Positions 53,845-63,906 are shown, numbered from the stretch's first letter. The stretch is 64,000 nucleotides of DNA from Indolivaga alginatilytica (GCF_003201355.1 NZ_QICL01000010.1:88746-152745), one strand, 5' to 3'. Made by a program: numbers and translations. The notes: generated from the sequence alone by a model not told the origin.

Positions 53845-55014
53845 TTATTTAATTGCAGCTTTTAAGTTATTCAAGGCTTTTTCTAAAACAGGTCTTGGTG
53901 ATCCTACATTCAGACGCATAAAGCCCTCTCCACCTTTACCAAACATAACACCGTCATTTAATGCCAGTTTAGCATCCTTTACAAATAATGATACTAAATC
54001 TTTCTGAGTCAAATTTAACTCCCTGCAATCAAGCCATACCAGAAATGATGCCTCAGGTATCATCGCTTTTATTTGAGGAATATTTGTTTTTAGAAATTGA
54101 TCTACAAATTGAATGTTTCCCCAAATATACTCTTTAGCTTCAGTCAGCCATTCTTCACCCTTTTCGTATGCAGCCTGAGCAGCCAGATAGGCGAAAATAT
54201 GACCTTCTTCTAATTCGCTACTTTTTAGATAATTATTGAATTTGGTTCTTATCTTTCCATTTGGTATAATAGAGTATGAACTTACAATACCTGCAATATT
54301 AAAGGTCTTGCTTGGAGCCATAAACGTTATACTATTTTGAGCCGCCTTTTCCGAAACAGAAGCAAACGGAACATGTTTATAGTTCTCAAAAGCCATGTCA
54401 GAATGAATTTCATCCGATATAACAAGTATGCCATTGTCATAACATATCTCTGCCAAATCGGCTAGTTCCTCTTTAGTCCAAACTCTACCTCCCGGATTAT
54501 GAGGATTACAAAGTATTAATATCTTAGATGAGGTATTTATTCTTTTCTTTAAATCAGACAAATCCATTATATATTGTCCTGCCTCCAGCACTAAAGGATT
54601 GTCTACGACTTTCCGCTGATGCAAGCTGGGTATAATTCTGAATGGATGATATACCGGAGGTTGTATTATAACATGATCTTCTTTGGTAGAAAAGCAATCT
54701 ATAACAAAAGCAATTCCTTTTACAATGCCTGGTATAAATGTTATCCATTGTTGATCTAAAGTCCAATCATGACTTTTTTTCACCCAACTGATAATCGAAT
54801 TATAGTATTCTTGGGAAGGACAAGTATAACCGAATAAACCATGCTTTGCACGTTCTATGATAGCTTCGGAAATCGCCGGAGGCGATAAGAAGTCCATATC
54901 TGCCACCCATAAAGGTATTAGGTTTTCGTTACCATATCTTTCTTTTAAAACATCTGTTTTTAGAGCATTAGTTCCTCTGCGATCTATGATTTGATCAAAA
55001 TTATACTTCCCCAT
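53845..55014 (-). CDS. PatB/MalY-type PLP-dependent aminotransferase/C-S lyase
   Basis: 389 aa fold-type I enzyme. N-terminal NFDQIIDRRGTNALKTD and LIPLWVADMDFLSPPAI are typical for MalY/PatB. PLP site: ILCNPHNPGGRVW (about 163), ISDEIHSDMAF (about 193), and catalytic Lys in MAPSKTFNIAGIVSS (about 224). Family members cleave cystathionine to homocysteine. Single gene. Confidence 0.92.
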   Translation of the reverse strand: MGKYNFDQIIDRRGTNALKTDVLKERYGNENLIPLWVADMDFLSPPAISEAIIERAKHGLFGYTCPSQEYYNSIISWVKKSHDWTLDQQWITFIPGIVKGIAFVIDCFSTKEDHVIIQPPVYHPFRIIPSLHQRKVVDNPLVLEAGQYIMDLSDLKKRINTSSKILILCNPHNPGGRVWTKEELADLAEICYDNGILVISDEIHSDMAFENYKHVPFASVSEKAAQNSITFMAPSKTFNIAGIVSSYSIIPNGKIRTKFNNYLKSSELEEGHIFAYLAAQAAYEKGEEWLTEAKEYIWGNIQFVDQFLKTNIPQIKAMIPEASFLVWLDCRELNLTQKDLVSLFVKDAKLALNDGVMFGKGGEGFMRLNVGSPRPVLEKALNNLKAAIK

Positions 55015-55190
55015 TATCAGAATTCTTCAATTTAGGTATTTATTTACTATCCAAACTAAGAGACAAAGGTAATAAAATAAAGAGGTATATTTTCTTAAAA
55101 ATTATAGATAAATAGATAAAACCAGAGCCATCTCTTATTCTGGCATTTGGTTTAAGTTCAATTGAAAAAGTATTCGAATAATATATTTGC

Positions 55191-55216
55191 AGCCTCTCTC
55201 AGTAAGAGAGAGGCTA
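55191..55216 (-). terminator. Terminator of the 55237-56361 gene
   Basis: Perfect 10 bp stem AGCCTCTCTC (55191-55200) with GAGAGAGGCT (55206-55215), 5-base loop, 20 bp after the stop. Confidence 0.75.
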
Positions 55217-55236
55217 TTTAAGCAGTGTCTGAGGTA

Positions 55237-56361
55237 TTAATGTGTTTTTCCTTCATTCTGACGACGGTCAATTAAATCTTCTATCGGCTTTACTATCAAC
55301 GGATCCTCATTTGTTCTTAGTTGATTGACCAGCGCTATTGTACTATACATCGAATAAAATGTTCCTGCCGCAGAGGATAATACACCCAGATTATCAGCAG
55401 CATATCCGTAATTGGTATATGCCTTTTCCGTATCTCCGGCCAGTAGATAAGCTACAGCAGCATCCAAAGCACATATCTTTATCATATTTTTGGACGACGA
55501 CTCCGGATTATATTGTGATTCGAAATATTTAGCCAACTCTTCACACTTCTTTCTTAGATCATCACCATATGGAGTTGAAAAAGCTTCAATAACAGTAGCT
55601 TCCAATTCTGTAATTGCTTTATATAATTCAGGAAAATTATCTATATTTTTTTTATCCATTGAAATTATATAAGGCTTGAAATCACATTTTGGCGTACCAT
55701 ACGAACAGGTTATAATCCTAGATGCTAATTTTAAGTAATCCTCATATACATTCATTTCCATACGTGCTAATATCGAGTTTTTCTCATCATCTGCAATTTT
55801 TATCAAGTCTTGATCATCCAGAATAAATCCATAATTTACTTTATTGGTAACTGTTGTGCTCTCAAATGCCACATCATCTCTTAATTGGGGATGGAATGTC
55901 TGTGCCATGGCTACTGTACCATCATTAATGATATATGTCTTCAAAAGATTTCCATCTTTATCTTTAACCAAAATTTTGCATGGAAATGTATAAGTAAAAT
56001 CTAAAACTTTTCCTCCATTCTTAAAAGTATACGGTCTGCTGGTGCTGAGATATTGCAGCCCCGAAGTCTCCAACTCAAAGTAGAAATCAGCGGGTTCCCC
56101 AGATTTCACTTTTTTTGCATTAATATTACTTACAGAGTGTAATATGCTTCCGTGAAAACCACCTAATTTTTGAGCTTTATCCCAATAATTAAGTTTAATA
56201 GGAGCATCGTAACGATATGTCTGCTCTTTAGTTAATGACTGAATGGCACCGGAAAACTCTTTCGAATTACCAACTGATGTGGATTTGTCTTTAATGTCTT
56301 GTGCTGTTACCGAGAAGCAAATACTAAGGAATAAAATAGTAAAGATTAATAAAGGTTTCAT
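55237..56361 (-). CDS. Secreted protein of unknown function
   Basis: 374 aa from ATG at 56361, giving MKPLLIFTILFLSICFSVTAQ as signal peptide (cut near TAQ). Two apparent parts: a beta-rich region to about 160 and a helical region after about 200 (LYKAITELEATVIEAFSTPY, AVAYLLAGDTEKAYTNYGYA) resembling tetratricopeptide-like helices. Four Cys. No family recognised. Alone between repeat B copy 4 and a terminator. Confidence 0.65.
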   Translation of the reverse strand: MKPLLIFTILFLSICFSVTAQDIKDKSTSVGNSKEFSGAIQSLTKEQTYRYDAPIKLNYWDKAQKLGGFHGSILHSVSNINAKKVKSGEPADFYFELETSGLQYLSTSRPYTFKNGGKVLDFTYTFPCKILVKDKDGNLLKTYIINDGTVAMAQTFHPQLRDDVAFESTTVTNKVNYGFILDDQDLIKIADDEKNSILARMEMNVYEDYLKLASRIITCSYGTPKCDFKPYIISMDKKNIDNFPELYKAITELEATVIEAFSTPYGDDLRKKCEELAKYFESQYNPESSSKNMIKICALDAAVAYLLAGDTEKAYTNYGYAADNLGVLSSAAGTFYSMYSTIALVNQLRTNEDPLIVKPIEDLIDRRQNEGKTH

Positions 56362-56535
56362 GTTTCTAAATGTTAAATGTGTCCTCAAATATAATAATAT
56401 TTTAACAAAATAGCACGATTTAGTTTTAAACTTAGAGTATATTCAATTTTAGAACTAAAAAAATAAGAATAAGCATTCTTATTAAAGAGTATAAAGCCTC
56501 CCGAAGAGGAGATTAAGAGGGGCGGAAGTAAATAG

Positions 56536-56738
56536 ATAAGGTAACAAAAGTGATCGATAAAATGACTAATAAATGTCATCTTTGTAATCTTTTTAAATCA
56601 CTGTAATTCAAAGAGTAATCATCGAGAAGATGACAAAGGTTACAAGGACAACACTTTTTTTCGGTTTCCCGATTCGGGTAGATACCTAAGGCCAGCCTCT
56701 ATTGCACTCTGTTAACTGATAGATAAATAAATTAGCAC
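56536..56738 (+). repeat. Repeat family B, copy 4 (diverged)
   Basis: GGTAACAAAAGTGATCG at 56538 and GATGACAAAGGTTACAAG near 56628 align with the other copies, and the right end CTGATAGATAAATAAATT (56717-56734) matches them. The left end is decayed. Confidence 0.65.
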
Positions 56739-56751
56739 CTGTATAATTAAT

Positions 56752-56782
56752 AAGAGGCTGCCCTTACGGACAACCTCTCATT
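56752..56782 (-). terminator. Hairpin downstream of secDF
   Basis: On the - strand GAGGTTGTCC pairs with GGGCAGCCTC (two G-U pairs), 4-base loop, followed by an AT-rich stretch. Lies 30 bp after the secDF stop. Confidence 0.6.
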
Positions 56783-56809
56783 TTGTAATACTTACTTTAT
56801 AAGTATTTT

Positions 56810-59719
56810 TTATTTTGCAGCTTTCGCTTTTGCTTTATCTTCTTTTCTTTTTAAGAAGTCATATGCAACCGGAGTAGCAATGAATACTGATGAATATGTA
56901 CCAAGAATAATACCTAGTAACATTGCAAAAGTAAAGCTTCTGATTGAATCACCACCTAATACAAAGATACAAAACAATACAAGTATCGTACTTAAAGATG
57001 TACTAACTGTACGAGTTAGAGTTGTATTCAGCGAGTCATTTATATTCAGAGCAATATCTCTTAATGGGAAATCACGTCTTCTCTCACGTACACGGTCAAA
57101 GATTACAACCTTATCGTGGATAGAGAATCCAACCACAGTCAGGATTGCTGCAATAAATGTTTGATCAATCTCCAATGAGAATGGCATGATCTTGTGGAAG
57201 AATGAGTATGCGAAGATCACAATGGCAGCATCATGAGCAACGGCAATAATTGTTCCTAAAGAGAAGGCCACATCTCTAAATCGAAGTAATATATATAATC
57301 CCATACAAATGATTGCCAGAATAACCGCACCAACAGCTGCTGTTTTCATGTCATCCGCCACACTGGGACCAACTTTTTGAGAACTTTGAATATAGTCGTC
57401 AATAGTTTTACCCGATGCAATGTAACTGCTAAGAGCAGTGTTCATTTTATCTTTAATTTCAGCTTCAACTTCGTCTCTTGCGTCTTCAATCTTGTAATTG
57501 GTGGTTATTCTCACCTGATTGCTTGAACCGATTGTGATTACACTAACCATAGACTCTTCACCCAATACAGGTTTAAGAGCATCTGTAATGTCTTCTGTAT
57601 TTACCGGATTATCGAAACGTACAATATAGTTACGTCCACCGGTAAAGTCAATACCGTTATTCAATCCAAGAGTGAATATCGAAACAATACCTAATAAGAT
57701 TACAGCCAAAGATGCTGCATATGCTTTTCTATGTAGATTCAAGAAATTAATCTTAGTATCCATCAAGAAGTTCTGAAGAGGTTTCGAAGAGAAAGTCAAA
57801 TTTGCAAACTTACCCTTAGAAAAACCATAGCTGTAAACCAAACGCGTCATGAAGATAGCAGTAAAGAACGATGCCGAGATACCGATGATTTCGGTAATAG
57901 CAAATCCTCTGATAGCTCCGGTTCCAAAATTATAAAGGATTAAACCTGTAATAATAGACGTTAAGTTAGAGTCAAAGATGGCAGAGAATGCATGTTTGTA
58001 ACCATCCTGAACGGCAGTCTTCACATTCTTGCCCGAACGTAATTCTTCTTTTGTTCGTTCATAGATAAGTACGTTCGCATCAACGGCCATCGCTAAAGCC
58101 AATACCAAACCTGCAATACCCGGTAAGGTAAGAACGGCATGGAATGACGCCAGAACACCCAGTGTGAAGAACAAATTGAGCAATAAAGCCGCATTTGCAA
58201 TCATACCCGGTATAAAACCGTAAACCAAACACATGTATGCCATTAAGACAATAAGCGCTACAACAAAAGAGATAAGTCCCGATTGGATAGCTTCCTCTCC
58301 AAGAGACGGACCTACGATATCTTCTTGTACAATACGTACACCGGCACGCATTTTACCCGATTTAAGAACGTTTTCTAAATCTTTTGCTTCCTCTACAGAG
58401 AAATTTCCTGTAATAGAAGAATTTCCTCCTTCGATACGATCATTTACATTTGGTGCTGAATATACATAACCATCAAGAACGATCGCAATTGAACGACCTC
58501 TTTCAGCTCCTGTAATAGCAGCCCAACGTTTTGCTCCTGTAGAATTCATTTGCATACTAACACCCCAGCCTTGACCTTGTATTTGGTCTGCACTCGCGGT
58601 AACGATAGCTTCACCATCTAAAGCTGGTCCTCTTTTAGTACCATCGCCACGAAGTGCGAATAACTGGAATACAGTTTCTTTATCGTCAATAGCTTTAAAG
58701 CCCCATGCAAATTTAAGATCTGTAGGATACAAATCTTTAGATGCACGCAAAATTGTATTTATTGATGCAGTATCTTTTCTGTCAGCTATACCAACAACTG
58801 AACCCCCACCCCATTTTTGATCAAAATATTCAAATAATGATTTTGTAAACATGGGTGTTGTTGATTCCGACTCTACCTGGGTAACAGGAGCTACAGACAA
58901 AGAGTCGGTAGATATAGAATCAGCAGCTACAACTGCATTATTAGCAGGAGTTTTTGCTGCCAGTAATTCCACACTTCTCGAATTGATAGCACCTAAATAA
59001 CCTTGAATTTCCTGAAGGTTATATGTCTTCCAGAATTCAAGATTTGAATTTCCTTGCAAAAGTTTCTTTACACGTTCAGGTTCTTTAATACCCGGTAATT
59101 CAATAAGAATACGTTCTGCACGATCCAGTTTTTGAATGTTTGGAGCAACAACCCCGAAACGGTCAATACGTGTGCGCAATACGTTGAATGAATTATCTGC
59201 TACACTTTGCAATTCTTTTTCAAGAACTTTCTTCACTGTAGCATTATTATCCGTTGGAGCTATCTGGTCCTTAAGTCTTGCTCCAAATACGATAGCTAAC
59301 TTTCCTGATTTGTCAATAGCTTCATATTTTTCGACAAATAAAGTAATAAAGTCTTTATTACTACCCTTACGGTTTTCATCTATAGCTTGTTGTAAAGCTT
59401 TGTTGAATTGAGCATCTTCTTCATTAGCCAATGAGCGCAATACAGCAGCAGCATCGATTTCAAGAATAACGTTCATCCCACCTTTAAGGTCAAGGCCTAA
59501 ACCGATTTCTTTTTCTCTGGCTTGTTTTAAGGTATATCCCAACCATACTTTTTCTGTAGAAATAGAGTCCAGATAATGACTCTGAGCATTAAGATCACCA
59601 TTAGAGTATTCGGCAGCTTGTTTTTCATAATATCTCGTCACAAAGGAGAATGATAAATAAAAACAGCAAACTACAGTCAACAAAATGGCAAACGTTATTA
59701 CAAATCCCTTGTTTTGCAT
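56810..59719 (-). CDS. secDF: Protein translocase subunits SecD and SecF, fused
   Basis: 969 aa inner-membrane protein assisting Sec-dependent export with the proton gradient. SecD part to about 620: LGLDLKGGMNVILEID (about 71-86), large periplasmic P1 domain, GEAIVTASADQIQGQGWGVS, and the transmembrane bundle with ALAMAVDANVLIYERTKEEL. SecF part from about 650: LGLNNGIDFTGGRNYIVRF, TVVGFSIHDKVVIFDRVRER. Residues 265-290 are a Ser/Thr-rich low-complexity insert. SecDF fusions are usual in Bacteroidota. Confidence 0.96.
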   Translation of the reverse strand: MQNKGFVITFAILLTVVCCFYLSFSFVTRYYEKQAAEYSNGDLNAQSHYLDSISTEKVWLGYTLKQAREKEIGLGLDLKGGMNVILEIDAAAVLRSLANEEDAQFNKALQQAIDENRKGSNKDFITLFVEKYEAIDKSGKLAIVFGARLKDQIAPTDNNATVKKVLEKELQSVADNSFNVLRTRIDRFGVVAPNIQKLDRAERILIELPGIKEPERVKKLLQGNSNLEFWKTYNLQEIQGYLGAINSRSVELLAAKTPANNAVVAADSISTDSLSVAPVTQVESESTTPMFTKSLFEYFDQKWGGGSVVGIADRKDTASINTILRASKDLYPTDLKFAWGFKAIDDKETVFQLFALRGDGTKRGPALDGEAIVTASADQIQGQGWGVSMQMNSTGAKRWAAITGAERGRSIAIVLDGYVYSAPNVNDRIEGGNSSITGNFSVEEAKDLENVLKSGKMRAGVRIVQEDIVGPSLGEEAIQSGLISFVVALIVLMAYMCLVYGFIPGMIANAALLLNLFFTLGVLASFHAVLTLPGIAGLVLALAMAVDANVLIYERTKEELRSGKNVKTAVQDGYKHAFSAIFDSNLTSIITGLILYNFGTGAIRGFAITEIIGISASFFTAIFMTRLVYSYGFSKGKFANLTFSSKPLQNFLMDTKINFLNLHRKAYAASLAVILLGIVSIFTLGLNNGIDFTGGRNYIVRFDNPVNTEDITDALKPVLGEESMVSVITIGSSNQVRITTNYKIEDARDEVEAEIKDKMNTALSSYIASGKTIDDYIQSSQKVGPSVADDMKTAAVGAVILAIICMGLYILLRFRDVAFSLGTIIAVAHDAAIVIFAYSFFHKIMPFSLEIDQTFIAAILTVVGFSIHDKVVIFDRVRERRRDFPLRDIALNINDSLNTTLTRTVSTSLSTILVLFCIFVLGGDSIRSFTFAMLLGIILGTYSSVFIATPVAYDFLKRKEDKAKAKAAK

Positions 59720-60071
59720 TTTAAAGTTACTTTTGTTACTATTTGTTTATTTTAATATTTAATTTTCAATGATATAGATTCCAAAACCTTTTGCAGTTAT
59801 AAATACACTCAAATAATAGAATAATGCAAATATATCTTAAGAAACGGCTTAGAACACGACTTAAGCGTGCAAATATAATCTTTTTTATCTTTTTCTAAAG
59901 TGAAATAGTAGCTTATTTTAAAATCCGCTAATCCTTGCAATAAGAGGATGCTCATTAAGCATTAGTTTTCAATATATTAAAAAATATTTTCAAAGATACA
60001 CTTATATTTTTTCAAAATAGGCTTGCGGATGCAAAATATTTGCCATACTTTTGCATCCGCTAATGAGGCAT
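59720..60071. other. Gene-free stretch before the tRNA gene
   Basis: AT-rich. Contains the presumed secDF promoter region (59720-59850, no clear consensus seen) and the tRNA promoter (60022-60053). Nothing else found. Confidence 0.5.
60022..60053 (+). promoter_or_regulatory. tRNA-Met promoter inside a 12-bp inverted repeat
   Basis: CTTG (60022-60025), 20 bases, TACTTTTG (60046-60053), near-consensus. A perfect 12 bp inverted repeat, GCGGATGCAAAA (60025-60036) and TTTTGCATCCGC (60049-60060), overlaps both elements. Confidence 0.7.
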
Positions 60072-60145
60072 GGCGGGATAGCTCAGATGGTTAGAGCGCA
60101 TGATTCATAATCATGAGGTCCCGAGTTCAATTCTCGGTCCCGCTA
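60072..60145 (+). tRNA. tRNA-Met (CAT)
   Basis: 74 nt cloverleaf: 7 bp acceptor stem (GGCGGGA with TCCCGCT, one G-U), D arm GCTC/GAGC, anticodon stem CATGA/TCATG with loop TTCATAA, and T arm CCGAG-TTCAATT-CTCGG. No encoded CCA. The first pair is G-U, not the C-A mismatch of initiator tRNA, and the anticodon stem has no three G-C pairs, so it is an elongator type. Ile2 (lysidine-modified) is a less likely alternative. Confidence 0.95.
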
Positions 60146-60155
60146 CTTTAGATTG

Positions 60156-60188
60156 AGAGGTTTACAATGTTTTGTAAGCCTCTTTTTA
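60156..60188 (+). terminator. tRNA terminator
   Basis: 12 bp stem (60156-60167 with 60172-60183, one G-U), 4-base loop, then TTTTTATTT. Confidence 0.85.
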
Positions 60189-60259
60189 TTTGGGGTGTAA
60201 ACTATGTGCTAAATACATTAGGAATATCTAAATTTTTGTCTCAGCAATAAACTAGCTTT

Positions 60260-61039
60260 CTATTTTATTGAACTTAGAGCCTTTGGAAGCATTAAAAGGA
60301 AAGGTAGAGCTTTAGAATAATCTAAGTCTGGGTACTCTAACCCTAAACGGCGTAAGTTATCGTAATAAGCTTGATGGTGTATGTAGTACTGTTTCTCGCT
60401 CTGTATAAACCAAGCTTTTTCTCCCAACTGTTGAGCTAAAAACCATTTCTCAATTAAACGTCCCGATCTTCCGTTCCCATCGTTCCAAGGGTGAATCTTT
60501 ACAAAGCTAAGATGCAGATAAGATGCAAAATAAAAAACTTCTTCAATACTCATTTTTTGCTTACAGAGTGTTTCCAAATCAGCATACCATTTTTGCATCT
60601 CAATTTCAAGCTCATAAGGCGAAATCGCGACATATTCTATTCTTCCATCTTCTGTTGTTACGTACATATTATGTATACGAAGCTTACCCTGTTTGCTATC
60701 TGCTACTATATTTTTGCTTAAAAGGCGATGTGCGTTTTCTATCGTTGATTGGTTCAATGGATTACTTTTAGCAAAAGTATAGGCATTGTACAAATCGTCA
60801 ATCTTTCTAGTATAATCGGGTTGAAATTCTATCCCAAAACGCTTATGTTTAATGTAGCTGTCTAACTCAATAGTTTCACCTTCGATCTTGCTCGAATAGA
60901 CAGAAGATACAGAGGTGTAAAAACTGAAACTATCGGTACTTATATCAGCATCCCTTAGCATATTTAAGGCTAAGGAAAGCTTGGGCACTTGCTCCAAATA
61001 GGCAGTGAGTAGATCAGTTTTGATGAGGTGCAATTGCAT
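60260..61039 (-). CDS. Fic-family protein
   Basis: 259 aa from ATG at 61039 (frame opens 11 codons earlier). Fic active-site motif HPWNDGNGRSGRLIEKW (about 183-199), matching HPFx[D/E]GNGRxxR. An N-terminal inhibitory-helix motif SSKIEG (S/T-xxx-E-G) lies near residue 43, placing it in the class whose self-inhibition is intramolecular. Predicted AMP-transferase (or related NMP transfer) acting on an unknown target. The N-terminal helical DUF4172-like half is as in typical chromosomal Fic proteins. Stands alone after the tRNA gene. Confidence 0.92.
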   Translation of the reverse strand: MQLHLIKTDLLTAYLEQVPKLSLALNMLRDADISTDSFSFYTSVSSVYSSKIEGETIELDSYIKHKRFGIEFQPDYTRKIDDLYNAYTFAKSNPLNQSTIENAHRLLSKNIVADSKQGKLRIHNMYVTTEDGRIEYVAISPYELEIEMQKWYADLETLCKQKMSIEEVFYFASYLHLSFVKIHPWNDGNGRSGRLIEKWFLAQQLGEKAWFIQSEKQYYIHHQAYYDNLRRLGLEYPDLDYSKALPFLLMLPKALSSIK

Positions 61040-61207
61040 CGTTATTATTCTTTTTATTTCTGAATAAAACAAAGATATAAGTAACTTTCGGATTATTTCA
61101 CGTCATAACCCATTATTAATTACGGTTCTTGTTATAGTTAACTTGATTTTTTCTCTAATAGCCCCCTACAGCCTTGTCGCAAAAACATCTACCACTCTAA
61201 AAAAACA

Positions 61208-61240
61208 AGAACAAGTAACCACTGAAGGCTACTTGTTCTA
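61208..61240 (-). terminator. Terminator of the GH2 gene
   Basis: 10 bp stem AGAACAAGTA (61208-61217) with TACTTGTTCT (61230-61239), extendable past one mismatch, followed on the - strand by a run of T. Confidence 0.8.
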
Positions 61241-61266
61241 AATTTATAAATACCAGTAAGTATTTC

Positions 61267-63720
61267 TTACTTTATTGCTTTAATTGTAATCTTTGAAGAT
61301 TTCAGACCTTTTGCTGTAGCTTCAAAAATTAATTCTCCCTCCTTTTCGTTCGATTGAACAATAGAAGTTAACTGCCCGTTAAAAGCAGGCATTTGTGGTA
61401 AATGAAACATATCCAAGCTTGTTGGGTCTCCATTTGCAGAAGCTCTGTATATCCCCTCCCCTGTTACAGCGAATTTTATTAATCGCTGATCGTCAGGACA
61501 TAAATTTCCGTCTTTATCAACTACACGAACGTTTATATAAGCCAAGTCTTTTCCATCGGCTGATAGTTCGGTTCTGTCTGCAACCAGTTCTATGTGATGT
61601 GGTTTCCCTGCTGTGCGGATTATTTCTTCCTCTACAGCTTTTCCCTGAGCATCATAAGCAATTACTTTCACTTCACCGGGTTCATATACGGTATCCATCC
61701 ACATCAAACGATAACGGCTTTGCAGTGAAGAGTTATTCTTGGTTTGCTTACCATAACTCTTGCCATTGATAAATAATTCTGCACTTGGATAGTTAGTATA
61801 CACAAATACAGGAGTTATTTGACCTTCACGCCCTTTCCAATTCCAGTGAGGCAAAATATGAAGCGTATTATCATTCTTATTCCAGATACTTCTATAAAGG
61901 TAATATCTGTCTTTAGGTATGCTCGCTAAATCTATTATTCCAAACATCGAACTGTGATTAGGCCATGCGTCTGTATCATATGGAGATGGTTCTCCCAAAT
62001 AATCGAAGCCTGTCCATACAAATTGCCCCATAGTCCAGTCATGATCATCCGCCAGAGCAAAATCATCATCGGGAAGATTAGACCAATCGCAGTATTCAAA
62101 ATCATAAGACGATGATTGATGATCGTCATATATTGCATTGGCTTTTTTCTCTACAGGAAACTTATATATGCCGCGTGAACTAACGGTTGATGATGTTTCC
62201 GCACCAAGTACCAAATTTTGCGGTAATTTATTGTATGCTTCTTCATAACGATGAACTCTGTAATTAAATCCCGGAACATCTAACATTGCTGCAAAACCAT
62301 TATTCAGGACGCAGGTTACCTGATCCATTCCACAAGTAACGGGACGGCTAGGATCTTCACGATGGCAGATATCTTGTAAGAATGATGCTACCTTATAACC
62401 TTCGGGGCTGCATTGCGTAGGTACTTCATTTCCAATACTCCACATAACCACGCTTGCATTATTTCGATAATTTCGAATCATATTTACCATATCTTTCTCT
62501 GCCCACTCATTGAAGAAACGATGATAACCGTTTTTACATTTAGCTATATCCCATTCGTCAAAAGGTTCTATCATCATCATAAAACCCATTTCATCACAAA
62601 GCTCTACTAATTCGGGAGCCGGCATATTGTGTGCTGTACGAATAGCATCGCAACCCATATCTTTGAGCATAGTCAATTGTCGGCGAAGAGCTGCTACATT
62701 AATTGCCGCTCCCAAAGGTCCTAAATCGTGATGATTACAAACTCCCTGAAATTTACGCTTTTTGCCATTCAGGAAGAAGCCCTTATCCGCAATCAGTTTT
62801 ATATCTCTGATACCGAAACGTGTGGTATATTGATCGACCTTTTTGTCTTTAATATAAACATTCGAAACGGCTTTATATAAATAGGGTGTTTCCGGCGACC
62901 ACAGATTAGGATTATTTACTATAAAGTTCTGTTCGAAAGGTTTCCCGTGATTGATTTTTAGAGTATTATCTTTTGTTGCCACAACCTTATTATCGGCATC
63001 CAATATTTCTGTTACTATTCTGATTTCATTATTATCAGAGTTTTCTATTTCGGTTCTAAGTTTTACCGAAGCATATTCTTCCGAAACAAAAGGTGTTGTA
63101 ATGTGAGTACCCCAAACAGGTACATGAACCTCGTCTGTTACAATAATATGCACATTTCTATAAAGCCCCGCACCCGGATACCATCGTGACGATTGAGGTT
63201 TATTCTCCAAGCGTACCGCCAATATATTGTCTTTGCCATCGGTATTTAAGAAATCTGTCACATCGCAATGAAAAGAATTATATCCTAATGGCCAGAAGCA
63301 TGCTTCTTTACCATTCACATATACTTTGGATTCGCTCATTGCCCCATCAAAAAGAAGCGATACACGTTTTTCTCCTTTTTTGAAATGATTGACGGTGAAT
63401 GTATTTCTGTACCAACCGATACCCACATAAGGAAGTCCGCCTGTACGACCTGTTTTTATGGTGGCTTTGGTTTCCCCGTTCTGTGTAACAGCTACTTCCT
63501 GCAAATCGTGCTTACGATCGAAAGGTCCATATATAGCCCAATCGTGAGGAACTGTAACCGACTGCCAGCTCTTATCATCAAAATTATTCTGTACGGCATC
63601 GGGGTAATCTCCCTTGCTGAATTTCCAGTTTTTTTCTAAAACAAACTCTTCCCTTGCTGTTTGTGCCTGTAGCATTGTTACGCAAAATAAGACTAAAATG
63701 GATAAAGTTATTTTCTTCAT
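61267..63720 (-). CDS. Beta-galactosidase-like glycoside hydrolase, GH2
   Basis: 817 aa from ATG at 63720, which gives MKKITLSILVLFCVTMLQAQ, a signal peptide (the frame opens 9 codons earlier). Domains in order: sugar-binding (VPHDWAIYGPFDRKH, GIGWYRNTF), Ig-like, TIM barrel with GVCNHHDLGPLGAA, acid/base Glu in VVMWSIGNEVP (about 435) and nucleophile Glu in LVLGAETSSTVSSRG (about 522), then a C-terminal Ig-like domain. Exact sugar (galactoside, mannoside, glucuronide) not assignable; the sequence resembles Bacteroidota exo-beta-galactosidases. Upstream lies repeat B copy 5. Confidence 0.92.
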   Translation of the reverse strand: MKKITLSILVLFCVTMLQAQTAREEFVLEKNWKFSKGDYPDAVQNNFDDKSWQSVTVPHDWAIYGPFDRKHDLQEVAVTQNGETKATIKTGRTGGLPYVGIGWYRNTFTVNHFKKGEKRVSLLFDGAMSESKVYVNGKEACFWPLGYNSFHCDVTDFLNTDGKDNILAVRLENKPQSSRWYPGAGLYRNVHIIVTDEVHVPVWGTHITTPFVSEEYASVKLRTEIENSDNNEIRIVTEILDADNKVVATKDNTLKINHGKPFEQNFIVNNPNLWSPETPYLYKAVSNVYIKDKKVDQYTTRFGIRDIKLIADKGFFLNGKKRKFQGVCNHHDLGPLGAAINVAALRRQLTMLKDMGCDAIRTAHNMPAPELVELCDEMGFMMMIEPFDEWDIAKCKNGYHRFFNEWAEKDMVNMIRNYRNNASVVMWSIGNEVPTQCSPEGYKVASFLQDICHREDPSRPVTCGMDQVTCVLNNGFAAMLDVPGFNYRVHRYEEAYNKLPQNLVLGAETSSTVSSRGIYKFPVEKKANAIYDDHQSSSYDFEYCDWSNLPDDDFALADDHDWTMGQFVWTGFDYLGEPSPYDTDAWPNHSSMFGIIDLASIPKDRYYLYRSIWNKNDNTLHILPHWNWKGREGQITPVFVYTNYPSAELFINGKSYGKQTKNNSSLQSRYRLMWMDTVYEPGEVKVIAYDAQGKAVEEEIIRTAGKPHHIELVADRTELSADGKDLAYINVRVVDKDGNLCPDDQRLIKFAVTGEGIYRASANGDPTSLDMFHLPQMPAFNGQLTSIVQSNEKEGELIFEATAKGLKSSKITIKAIK

Positions 63721-63741
63721 AATATTGTGTTTAGCGAATAA

Positions 63742-63906
63742 TGCCAATCAAGTGTTGAAAAGTTCTACTATAAATACTCATTAGTTACAAAAAGTAAACA
63801 AATTAGGTGACAAAAGTAACAGATAAATGACTAAAAAGTGTCACTTTTGAGTATTTCACAAACAACTATAAATCAAACGATAAGAATTAAAAAGGTGACA
63901 AAAGTC
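63742..63906 (+). repeat. Repeat family B, copy 5 (truncated)
   Basis: Left end CCAATCAAGTGTTGAAAAG (63744-63762) and GTTACAAAAAGTAAACAA (63784-63801) match copy 3 closely; similarity ends near 63906 and the right terminus is absent. Lies 22 bp upstream of the GH2 start. Confidence 0.75.
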
